Assembly (NCBI RefSeq): GCF_024868665.1
Contig: NC_079895.1
Span: 9,380,569-9,444,568, forward strand
Reading direction: 5' to 3'
DNA: 64,000 nt
From: Triplophysa rosa
Taxonomy: Eukaryota; Chordata; Actinopteri; Cypriniformes; Nemacheilidae
In this document: positions 10,301 through 20,542 of the stretch, piece after piece
How positions within the stretch are numbered: the first letter of the stretch is position 1
Layout of the letters: the number at the start of each line of letters is the position of its first letter
Program-made: the position numbers and the translations under genes
Notes under the pieces: generated by a model
Database searches by the model: none
What the model saw: only the letters and a program-made list of their open reading frames with translations
What the model was told of the DNA's origin: nothing

Positions 10301-12203
10301 TCCGCTTGTTAATGGCGTCTCCTGTGGCAACACAGTTCCCCCATTTCAGCCCCGCCTTCATCCCCAAGAGAAACAGTCCTCATTAAGAATCAACTGAATC
10401 TTTTATGTTCTATAATTCTTTAATACTTTTTCACCATAATTTGCCTTGATTTGTGTTTAAAGAAAAAAGTATCTTTCTCTTAATGCAATAAACTCACAAA
10501 GCCGTCCCAACTTGGAATTAGAAAAGAAGGAACCAATGAGGATGAATATTGAATTATACAACGAAAAAGAAGTTTGGGAGGGTGAAGGAAAAAATTCTGT
10601 GGTTGAGAAGACGTTGAGTAGGTGAATAAATTGGATGGTGGAGGAAATCGAAGGCTGACTTCATAGCTCAAGCAGGATTGGGGTTGATTTTTAAATGGAG
10701 TCACTCTTTTGGCTTGGCAGTAAAAGGTCTTCATTAACGTCCTCTATTAGAGCACATGAACACAGGCCTCTAAGACCTTTTAGTCTGGATGGGCTTTTGG
10801 AAGACTCTCTTTTCTTCTCAGTTAGGACACATGGTTGTCATCATTAGTCTGTGAATGAGAACAGGCCCGCTTATGAGGTGTTTGTGCGTGAGTGTATGTG
10901 AGCATGCACAAAATAAATAATAATGTACAGTCTCTTTTAAGTGTGTGTTTTGTGCATTTTAGATGTGTATATGTTTTAGTACGAAAAAATGAACCTAACT
11001 TTTTCCCAGAATCTTATAATACAGTACATACAGCAAATATATACAGGATGAATGAGTTGTAAATGTGTGTGTGTGGTCTCTTTCGCTGGGCTAACGGGTA
11101 TTTTGCACTGTTATTCCTTGTGGTCAATCTAATTATTCACCATCTTTAAACTTCTTTGACATTTCTTTTTCTGATCCTTTCTTGTGGCCTCTGTTTGTTT
11201 CTCTGAGACATGGAAAGTAATACATTATGGAGAAATAGAGAAGAAAAAAGAACAAACCTACACACTTCCTGTAAAGCGCCAGCCCAAAACAGCCCCCACA
11301 AGTGAAATCGGAGCAATTTCATGGTCTGGCCTGCCCTCAATATTATTTAAAAAATACCCTGTTATTATTTAGGGAATAGAGAGAGAGAGCAGGAGAGAGA
11401 CAGAGAGAGAGAGAGACGCATGACTATTATCTTTATGTAGGTCCTTTAATTTTAATGCACCGCAGATTTATAGCTTAGCATTCCAGTGTGGAGGCACTGG
11501 GCACCCCACCCTGGTCATAAACCCAGCAGGACAGCCCCACAGACTCTGATAGCTCAGCTGTGACACACTGCACCTTCCCTTGTATCTGAAGCCATCGGAT
11601 CCTTTTTCTTGCCCGTTTAAAATATGACATTTATATAGAATTCTGTTTTATAACTACTTTGCTTTCTGGCCACCCTCACCTCCCCCTTTCCTTGTTTCAC
11701 CCACACAAACTGGAGAAAAAATGGCGAATTTATTGAGACAAACAAACACAGCCTCTGCATCGATGTAAAAACAATAGCATTGCTTTGCTAATCAGCTACA
11801 CTGTGTTTGTACAAGACAATGGCCTAAAATTCTTAAACAGTTTCATATCTCATATAAAAACTGTTATTTTCTAGCTGACGTTCTTTTATATTTGAAATAA
11901 ATAAGCATGTATGTTTACAAGCATGGAATTTATACTTGGTCAGATGTTCTTAGAATGACAAGACAGTCAATATGTGTACAACATACAAAGTTAAACAATC
12001 ATAAACTGAGACAGTCTGGTTAGATTTTTACCAGAGGTCATCACAAGTGCATTGAGGACATTAATTCCAAAGGACATTCAGTAAAAGAACACTTTGAACT
12101 TTTAAACAGCTGTTCACTTATTGCTTTCTGATGACCTTTGCCTCCAGCATCAGGTAAAACACCACTGTTCCCCACTAACACATCCTTTCCTCTTTCTCAT
12201 CAG
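7380..12203 (+). other. satb2 intron before the homeodomain exon
   Basis: This is a 4.82-kb phase-0 intron from gtgaga to the pyrimidine-rich acceptor cctttcctctttctcatcag. Its contents are CA-rich simple sequence (7740-7850 and 8247-8282), a 435-bp inverted-repeat transposon (8903-9337), a GA tract (11372-11417), and otherwise unique DNA. The longer open frames here (for example 9476-9934) have no family resemblance or splice context. Confidence 0.8.
8903..9337. mobile_element. 435-bp non-autonomous transposon with TGTGACCCTGGA terminal repeats
   Basis: The left end TGTGACCCTGGACAACAAAA continues CCAGTCTTGTGG. It is the inverse of the right end, which carries AGACTGGTTTTGTGATCCAG and then GGTCACA. 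The interior is AT-rich with no ORF. Two relatives lie at 42622-43046 (full length) and 43965-44135 (right half only). A lone right-end scrap (gcagggtcacaaatgtg) lies near 38619-38635. It is a common teleost repeat; I do not commit to a superfamily. Confidence 0.75.
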
Positions 12204-12824
12204 GCCCATCACAGACAGCCTGTGCAGCCATTGAAGGACCACTCTCCCATCCGAGAAGACCCTGTGCCCAGTTTAGGAGCTGAAGAGAACCATCCGGCTG
12301 TAGCAGCGTCAGGCAACAGCGGAGGGGTTAGCTCTGTCACCAAAAAGCCTCGCTCCCGTACCAAGATCTCGCTGGAGGCCCTAGGCATCCTACAGAGCTT
12401 TATTCAAGATGTGGGCCTCTACCCTGACCAGGAAGCAATTCACACCCTTTCAGCCCAGCTGGATCTGCCCAAACACACCATAGTTAAGTTTTTCCAGAAC
12501 CAACGCTATCACATGAAACATCACGGCCGGCTGAAGGAGCTAGGAGCTGAGGGCGGTGGTGTGGACGTGGCCGAGTATCGTGACGAAGAGCTGCTCTCCA
12601 GTTCAGAGGAGGCAGAGTCTAGTGAAGATGGTCACGAGGAGATCTACAGTGGGCATGAGAGTGCATCAACCGGAGCAGCCAACACTGCTTCCACTCCAGC
12701 TTCGTCTTCAGGTCAAGATGACAGTAAAGACAAAGGCATGCCTCTGGGATCAGCCAGGCCCAGTTCCTTGCCCCCGTGTGGTACATCCCCCAGTCCCAGA
12801 GATCAGGCAGAATATCAGAGATAA
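12204..12824 (+). CDS. satb2: satb2 terminal coding exon: homeodomain and C-terminal tail
   Basis: The exon follows acceptor tttctcatcag (12203) in phase 0 and ends at TAA 12822-12824. The in-frame ATG at 12138 lies in intron and is not used. A linker ([19 protein letters not shown]) leads to the divergent homeodomain, about [20 protein letters not shown] through [20 protein letters not shown] to [18 protein letters not shown]. It has Phe in place of the usual helix-3 Trp (FFQN not WFQN), as known for SATB proteins. [20 protein letters not shown] follows, then an acidic patch and a Ser/Thr/Pro/Ala-rich tail ending in QR. The tail is longer than the mammalian one I recall, and its middle is divergent. 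Confidence 0.96.
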   Translation, partial: AHHRQPVQPLKDHSPIREDPVPSLGAEENHPAVAASGNSGGVSSVTKKPRSRTKISLEALGILQSFIQDVGLYPDQEAIHTLSAQLDLPKHTIVKFFQNQRYHMKHHGRLKELGAEGGGVDVAEYRDEELLSSSEEAESSEDGHEEIYSGHESASTGAANTASTPASSSGQDDSKDKGMPLGSARPSSLPPCGTSPSPRDQAEYQR

Positions 12825-15800
12825 AACAGCTTCAGTAGAGACTATTGGTGGGGAAAGCTTGGGGTGAGCACTTACAACTATTTCATAGAAGAGTATGAAG
12901 TAAACAGCTTAGGAGTTTACTGACAATTTTACTGTCTGTTGAGGACCTGTAGAAGGCAAACCAAACCAGACGAGATCCGCATATTGATTAAGGCTGTAGA
13001 AAACTTCAAGTGAGGTGTGTAGATCACACGTTACAAATAAGGATAAGATGGTACATAAACAGTTCCTATAGAATACGACTCATTTCATAGTAGTAAATGC
13101 TTTTACAAGTTGTTCATAACACATTTTAAGATGGCTGCCTCAACCCCAAAGTTCACACTAGGATGCAAAGAATGTCATAAAATGACCAGTTTCACATCAT
13201 TTGCAGTACAAAAGAAAAGAATCAGATGTGCTAAGGGTGTTTTACATGATACCACTATCCATGCACCCTCTTCACAGGGTTAATGGCAGGGACAGAGCTT
13301 TAGATGAGCCATTGATCTTCATTAGGACACCAATACCATCACTCCTGCCTTATCAGGGATATTTGTGGTAGGCTGTGGCTATCCTCATTTTCCCCTCCAT
13401 GATGGGGCATTCTGACTGTCACCAACCGGGGCTAAAGCGTGGGGCTGGGTTGAAGGTACAGATGAGATGTTGGGTTTACACATCGGCCCAGCCCATGAAC
13501 CCTACTATAAACACATGTGGTGTGCGAAAAGGACCACAGTTAGCCCAATGGCGCTTTTGAAGATTGCGCCATCCCTCCCACAACCAACCACATCATTCCA
13601 AGCAGTCCCACATGGTTAACAAAGTCAACCCTTTATCCCACCACCCATGCACCCAACCCAGACTGCTCACGACCAATCTGTCTAATGGTTGAGTGCTTGC
13701 ATTACACAAAGACATTTAGATGATAGGTTTCATCCCAGTTGTTCTTATTCTGCACTTAAAAAATACAGCGAGGAAAAACGTAGGATCCAGTGGCAGGAGG
13801 ACTGACTGTTATGGACAGAATCAAAGACAATGCAGTCTAACTGCATCAGCCTGCCGCTGACCTAGCTGGGAAAGCGAACAGTTTCCAGCAACTGCCAACA
13901 ATCAAGCGCTTGTGTGGAAGTGTGGTAGTCCTTTTCTCTTCTGTCGCCTCCCTCATCTCTCTCTCTCTTTTACTGACTGGTGCCCACAATGTCCTGATTT
14001 GACCACATCTACGCACACCCAACTCCACAGCACTATTTATTGCTATCTTCACCCGCAATTATTATTGTTGTTATTGTTATTATGGTTGTTCTTGGTGTTA
14101 TTTTTAGTTGTATTTTCATGGTCTAATATCAGCTTTCAGCTTGGAGCGGTTGTTTTGGTAATGAGAGACGTTGGTGAATGAAAGGAACACTGCCAAAACA
14201 GAGAGGAAAGAATTAGAAGCAGTTACTGAAGTTACTGAGTAAATCATCTGAAATATATATATATTTACTGCCAATTCTATCAACATTAAAACTTCCAAAG
14301 AGAACAGCACTTGGCAGATAAACAGGAGCAAAAGTAGTATCATTGGAAAATATATGATCTTTTTGTGTATAAGATGACAATCCTTCTATTGAGCCAATCA
14401 GAAAAGCATGAACTTTGCATTCTGAATGAATGTTCAACAACAAAGACTAATATGAGGCAACATGGCCACCTGTTGTGAAACGCTCATGACATCATGACAA
14501 CTCTTGGATCCAGGGTTCTGATTTGCTTGTGAGAATCAGCTGCTACCTACTCTTTCATGGAAAATAAAAAAAAATGTTGTTAAATCCTAACCCTTAAACT
14601 ATTTTTGTTTCAAATTGTTAATTGTGATCTATGTCCATGTTTTGTCTATTACAAATGGAAATGTTTTATTTTGAGTCTTTACTGTGCAAAATGCTGACGT
14701 GGTTCACATAGACAATGTCCAAATCTAAACATTCTCATACAAACCAATGCATTTCAGCAGAACATTAGTTAAATGGGGGAACACGTTCACAATTATGGAA
14801 TCACAATGATGAACCCATGTTGCCTATGAGGTTGTTTTGTGTTCCCAAGCTAAGCTGCATTTCTTCCTTTGATTCAAGGAAAGGCCAATATAAAGCAAAG
14901 GACTCAATAACTAGATCCCTCTTAAAAGAGTACAAAAGTGACAATAATTTACATGGAAGTGCTGGTGCTCACAAAGTAGTCACGCTGTCAAGAGCCTGTA
15001 CCTCACTCATAGTGATAACTGTCTTCTACATTCTCCCACCAAAACAACAGTTACGTAGTAATTCATTTTGCCCCAACAATTTCATCAAATATGGGAAACA
15101 AAGTTAAGTTCTCACATTAAAGGTGTTCAAAATCTCAGGAGCTCTTGTTTGACATTTTAAATGGAATAAAATCTGAAATTTACTTTATACGTGACATATT
15201 GTCTCTGGTTGCATTTGATAATGGATATAGCCTTTGGAATGACTCACAATCTTTATCTTGGATACCTGCAGATTCTTGCAAAAGGTCTTTAATAACACGG
15301 TAGCGATTGCCTGCTTGATGTACACCTTACTTAAATCTGTCAATCATTCCTCGTTTTGGGGGTCTGCCCCACCCCTTTCGTTACTCTCCAGGCATCTTCT
15401 CAAAATCCCGCCACCCCGCCGAGCCCAGATCAGCTGGAGACAAGCACTTCTGATGAGTCCATCCATATACACCTCCCAAATTATCCTCATAAATGACGAG
15501 AGCCTGTGCGTGCATGTGTCTATGTCCTAGACTGATGTTTAACCTATCGTGAGGGTGGCTTCGCACTCAGCATGAGAGAACATCACGCACTTCTCCTCTA
15601 TCTTCTCCTCCTTTCTGCCTTTGTCAGAGTTAGTGGAGAGAGAGCGAGACGCTTAGGAGACAACAAAGAAGATTCCAAGAGTCCCTGATGAGCACTAGGT
15701 CAAGGTCATTGCCCAATTATCGATGTCTTTCATTCTCATTCAGTCTTTTCAGTTCACTATACCATCTTTATGCTCCCTCATTTTCTCGTTCACTAGGCGG

Positions 15801-16416
15801 GAAAGTAATCGTTCTCTCTCATGCTGTGGTGTCGAGGTTAAGTGGAGGTGATCTTGTCTTGTGAAGAGAGCACTTCCTTGAGAGAACGCAGATTCTCGGA
15901 GTGGTGTGTCTGACAAGTGGAACTGCGGTTAAGACAAAGGCTTGTAGAGTCTTGTAGATCAAGTTTAATCGTTTGCTAAGTTGGTTTTCAAAGTTTTGTG
16001 TGAAAATTCAAAAGCTTTATAATATTTAGGCATGCACACAAGCAGATTCGGACAAGGTCACATTTGACCTACTTAGTCTATAATGTGTCACTGAGGTATT
16101 CAATTTGCAAGTACACAAGAAAAACAAAACAATGCAGAGATGTGTGACCGTGCCTGTGAAAACCCGGCTTAAGTCATTTTTTGTGATTTATGTAGAAAAC
16201 AGTAAAATCATACTACATAATGTTAAGAAGACTCTGTGAAAATACAACCTCAATATTTGTAAAATTGACTGAGTAAGGCCATGTCACATATTGAAATCAT
16301 AGTGAAATAAATGATTAAAATCAAATGTTGATTGAGACTTTAGCCTGATTTTCACTGACAGGGTCGCATACTCTATACCATAAGCAAAAACCTGCTTCTT
16401 GCCATTTCGTTACCCT

Positions 16417-16593
16417 ATGGATAGGAAGGATAATCTTCGCTCTATATCTTACAGTGCCTCTGAACCAAGCACAACGTTCCAGTTCTTTGCTTCGGAGATG
16501 ACGAATTTATATGCTCTCATAATTTTCATCATTGTTTTCATGATTTTTGTACTCATAATCGCCTACAATGTGAATCAGGATTGCAACTCCTGA
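16417..16593 (+). CDS. Putative 58-residue single-pass membrane microprotein
   Basis: From ATG 16417 to TGA 16591-16593 the frame encodes a polar Ser-rich N-terminus (MDRKDNLRSISYSASEPSTT), an amphipathic stretch (FQFFASEMTN), a 20-residue hydrophobic helix (LYALIIFIIVFMIFVLIIAY) and a short tail with one Cys (NVNQDCNS). The layout resembles phospholamban/regulin-type micropeptides, with an RSIS phosphosite-like motif before the helix, but I recognise no family. An in-frame TAA at 16381-16383 closes the frame upstream. An AG at about 16360 after a pyrimidine-containing tract could be an acceptor. The poly(A) signal lies 135 bp downstream. It may instead be a chance ORF in the satb2 3' UTR. 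Confidence 0.4.
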   Translation: MDRKDNLRSISYSASEPSTTFQFFASEMTNLYALIIFIIVFMIFVLIIAYNVNQDCNS

Positions 16594-16727
16594 ATTGGTA
16601 CTTTCCTAGTCAATTTAATGCATTGTCATTATCACTAAGTGATAATTAATTTATATGCATCATTTGGCTCGTTTGTTTGTATGACAATGTTTTGTTTTTG
16701 ATTTTGTTTTTCAAATTGTGTTGTTTA

Positions 16728-16733
16728 AATAAA
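16728..16733 (+). terminator. Canonical poly(A) signal AATAAA with GU-rich downstream element
   Basis: AATAAA is followed 23 nt later by TTTTGTGTGTGCTTTTT (16756-16772), the classical U/GU-rich downstream element. Cleavage would fall around 16745-16752. It could end satb2 or a short transcript carrying the 16417 ORF. Confidence 0.7.
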
Positions 16734-16745
16734 GAGCATTCAAGG

Positions 16746-19700
16746 AAAATTGAACTTTTGTGTGTGCTTTTTCTGCCTGATTACAAACATTTCTAAAAAT
16801 CTATAGGGGCTGATTGTATGGCTGTATGTTGTTTAGGAATGGAGGGATAAGGAATGGAGACAAATGAGTTAAAGGTTTATAGCTAAAGGACCAAAATACT
16901 GTCCCATTTTGTAAATAAAAAGCAATCAAACAAACAAAATAAGAGAAATGTTACTGGAAATTACAATGTGGTTTTTAATGCATATCTATTTAAATTTCAT
17001 TGAATATCAAGTAAATTTGAATAAACAAATCACTATACTACAATCTGATGCGTAACAAACAATTTTCTGTGAGTCTTAAGTGCTTTTTCATAAATTCTTT
17101 TGAATCAACGGTTATTTAAAAATCCTGATTGAAAACAGAAACCTGACTTTGTTTCAGCACAGTAAACAAGAACTTCATTGAGGAAGAGTTTCCCGCATCA
17201 ATGCTCTAATGCCTTATTGTATTCTCTAACCCTCTAACCTATTTCTTGCTTTCATTTTATTGTGTGCTCTCTTGGGTTTGTTGTGGTTTATAAAATATGC
17301 ATTTATATACAAGCGCAAAAACGTCCACTAGCATTAGCTCCACTGAATTGCCACACTAAAGTACATCATTTTTTGTAATCATTTATTCTGTACAACAAGA
17401 AAATGTCATTTTATTATCCAACCCCCTTTCCTGCTCTCTCGCTAAAAACGTATGGAGATCCCTCACGTAAAAGTCCCTAACCTCAGGTAGTCCTCCATCC
17501 AGAGGCGTGAGCACATCACTAAAGTCCTGTCTCTGGCCACCTGCCAGGCCTCCCTCCTTCACATGGTTCCCTTCTCTCCAAGAACAGCTTGCGGTAGTGT
17601 CCTCTGGTTTTTATTCCACACCAGCCCTCCAATCTCCTAATTTAACTTGTTATTCGCTCAATTGGCTGGCTTTAACCCTTTCTCCCCCTCCAGGTCTGGG
17701 ACTGGATGTCATTAGCCAGAGGATTTTTCGGTCGCAGTGAGAGCATCAGGAGCCGAAGTGGCGTAGCTATAAAACCGTAGTCCCTGGCAGGATTTGCTGC
17801 TGCATCCACTGGAAGAGAATCAGCACTCGCTCTATGAGCGCAATGGAGCCAGACCACCCAGAGAGGGATGTGTGGCCCGGTTTGTTTTCTGGCTGATGAG
17901 TTTTAGTCCCAGCTGCTGATAGCTTTGGCGACCTGGATCTCTCTCTGCTCGCTTATTCTTTTCGTCCCTATTTATCTCAACTAATATCTGTATACTTTAC
18001 TGGCAATCTGTGTGTTGCTCTTTGGTTCTTAGATTATTCTTCTCTGTTCAAATTATTCTTCTATGCCAAATTATAACAACATGGCATCTACATTAGGTGA
18101 AAAGGTGGGGTAGCAAGTGATATTTAAGTTATTCGAAAACAAGCACAAATAAAGACAGGCACCTGCTAAAACATGCTAGGAATCATCAGAACACTACAGC
18201 AGCCAGTGAAAATAATGCAAACTACGTTAAAACCATCTTTAAATAAAAAAGTTATTTTGGTTTTCTAGTGTGCTCCAAATCATTGACAAAACTCGCATTA
18301 AAAATATAAGCAAGTCTCTCACTTCCACCAAAATGGATGAACGATTTTGATGACATCATTCTGCACTTCAGCATCTCATAAATTCTTTTCTGACCAATTA
18401 AAAGCTCTCTAGAATCTGACAACTCTAGCCCCTGCACCTGATATTGGCTATTTTTAAAGTACAGGAACCACTCACTATGTACCCAACAAAGCTGCATGGG
18501 ACTTCAGTGGGTCTTGAGGGACAAGAGCATGAGAAGCAAACCTTGTTTTGTTTTTGTCTAATTGAGCAAATCTTCATGCCATAATTCTAGTCTAGTAGGG
18601 ATGAGGATAAAAGTCAGATGATCAGTACCATCCTATCTAACTATGAGTGACCAAATGGTTTTAACAAATTAAAAACATACCACAATGCTCCTGAATACAT
18701 ACAAGTTCACAGTTTTTCCATAGAGGTCACAGCCACGTCATTTTGATACTTCTGGTAATCAGGTCAGGGCCTATGGATAAGTGGGCATCACTTGGGCATG
18801 AGCAAAGCACACACCCCTGAATAAATGTTGGCCCACCAAAGCCCCACCCAAACTTTCTAACACTGTGCTGTCTGTTTGTAATTATCAAACCACAGAAAAG
18901 TGCGTGTGAGGAAACTCAAGAGGCCCATGCGGCCGAGGGCTTTAAGCGGACACAATAAAAGGCATCATCGTTTCTGTGGGAAAAGTTTAGATGTAGCACT
19001 GCGTGTGACCAAGAGTTGCGAGTCGGTGGCCGCGTGCGGTTTCCCTGTGTTACTTTGTGTTTACATAAACGTGTGTGTTAGCGGATCTGTGTGTGGCCAT
19101 TTTTACAAATACTTTTCTTGTATCTTTGATTGTGTTTGTTGTAACGGACTTTGTTAATTGTGCCAAGGACTTGAATGTGACAAAAACAGCCAAAATGGGG
19201 TAAAACAATCGCTCCAAACAATACAGAATCACATGACATCAAATCTATCACATGAAAACAGCCCTATTCTCAGTTCAGAGATTTATAGAGTTTGAGCCGT
19301 ATGTCGTTTGAACCAGACACACTGTGTAGAGTGATGGACAGAGAACAGATGAAGGGAGATTGACAGCTATCTGCCAGGGGAGAGGGGGCAGCTGCCAGGG
19401 CACTGCTGCTGGGGTATTAGGGCCTGATGCAGCGTGATTAGGGGCCATTAGAGGTGAGAGCGTGGGGGTGGCATGGGACGCAGGTGCACCAATGACTGTT
19501 ATTGCCCAGAATTCAGTGGGGTGAAGCTCAAACACACACCTGTGGTCTCCCGTTGGCACGCTCGCTACCTACCCCCCAATTTCACTCCCACACATTAATA
19601 CACACACTGATAAACACTCTAATACCCAAAGCGTGCTTTCATGTGTCTCCTTTTAACTGTTTTGCCTTTTCTCCGGTTCTCTCATCACTCAGACACACGC

Positions 19701-19921
19701 AGTAGTGATCTTTCATCACTCTTTTCTTAAGTACTGTATTTATAAATATACAAACATATAATTCCACATTATGGGATTTTGTTTCAAATAATCAATTCAT
19801 ATCACAAATGAAATGAAATACGTACTGTATGTTTTTCCTGGTTTTCAACACAAAATGAAACATTTAACAAAATATTACCCCTTGTACTCTGTTAAACTTT
19901 AAAACAGCAACAGTTCATCAG
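16746..19921. other. Gene desert segment 3' of satb2, with enhancer-like islands
   Basis: No exon or clear transposon is visible. Two repeat-free islands stand out by composition and clean sequence: about 17460-17960, and about 19290-19520, which contains gccaggg, gattag and ccattag cores. Conserved non-coding elements are expected here from other vertebrates, but conservation itself cannot be read from one sequence. Open frames in this stretch show no protein-like pattern. Confidence 0.35.
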
Positions 19922-20116
19922 CACTGAAAAAAGGGTTTCATTCAACCAATTAAAACATTTTAGGGTAAGGATTCACATCTATTTTTTTATAATTTAAGCC
20001 AATGAAAAATAATAAAGAAAAGGTATATATTTTTCATTGGCTCAAGTTATAAAATTTAGATGTGAATCCTTACCCTAAAATATTTTAATTGGTTGAATGA
20101 AACCCTTTTTGCAGTG
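19922..20116. mobile_element. 195-bp near-perfect palindromic MITE (CACTG termini)
   Basis: CACTGAAAAAAGGGTTTCAT and the following CAACCAATTAAAACATTTTA return inverted as ATTTTAATTGGTTGAATGAA and CCCTTTTTGCAGTG. The arms cover most of the element (about 80 nt each) and are also complementary at GGGTAAGGATTCACATCT. The transcript would fold into one long hairpin. No convincing target duplication was seen. The family is unassigned, with hAT-type CACTG/CAGTG ends. Confidence 0.85.
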
Positions 20117-20380
20117 AGTATTTCAGCCTTTCTATTCAATAAACAAATTGATTCAGTTTACATCTTATTAATATTATGTATTTGTTCACTGATCCTGTTC
20201 CCAGGCAATATTGACAACAAATATAAATCGCATATAAATATATTAATAAATATAAATAAATATACAAATATTAACCATCATGAACAGATGGCATGAATTA
20301 TGATATCCTCAGTCACGATTAGTTTCCTTCGTGTTTTCATTGCGTTTAGGACATGAAAACATTTTTCACATTTTTATTTT

Positions 20381-20542
20381 CAAGAGGTGACAGTGTATTT
20401 ATCCCAAGAGGTGACAGTGTATTTATCTCAAGAGGTGACAGTGTATTTATCTCAAGAGGTGACAGTGTATTTATCTCAAGAGGTGACAGTGTATTTATCC
20501 CAAGAGGTGACAGTGTATTTATCACAAGAGGTGACAGTGTAT
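20381..20542. repeat. 24-bp minisatellite (about 6.8 copies)
   Basis: Units start at 20381, 20405, 20429, 20453, 20477, 20501 and 20525. Each reads caagaggtgacagtgtattt followed by atct, atcc or atca. The period is a multiple of three, so one frame stays open and reads GDSVFISR repeatedly. Copies differ at only one or two positions. That homogeneity indicates recent expansion rather than a conserved coding region. Confidence 0.95.

Larger units (their letters stand above)
12825..16745 (+). other. Probable satb2 3' UTR and downstream sequence
   Basis: The stop codon is followed by about 3.9 kb without transposon signatures until a strong poly(A) signal at 16728. Earlier weaker AATAAA hexamers occur near 14563, 15166 and 16306. 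The satb2 transcript could therefore end earlier, leaving the last part to another transcript. An island at 15310-15560 is GC-richer and repeat-free. Where the satb2 UTR truly stops cannot be decided from sequence. Confidence 0.5.

Noticed and set aside
12138..12203. In-frame ATG upstream of the homeodomain exon as an alternative start
   Set aside because: The segment lies before a strong acceptor (tttctcatcag) and has no SATB similarity. Phase-0 continuity with 7379 explains the exon.
1..12824. Assignment of the gene as satb1
   Set aside because: [24 protein letters not shown] and [18 protein letters not shown] follow SATB2. SATB1 differs at each of these as I recall it.
20381..20542. Possible CRISPR array
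   Set aside because: The repeats are directly adjacent with no unique spacers, and the genome is a vertebrate. It is a minisatellite.
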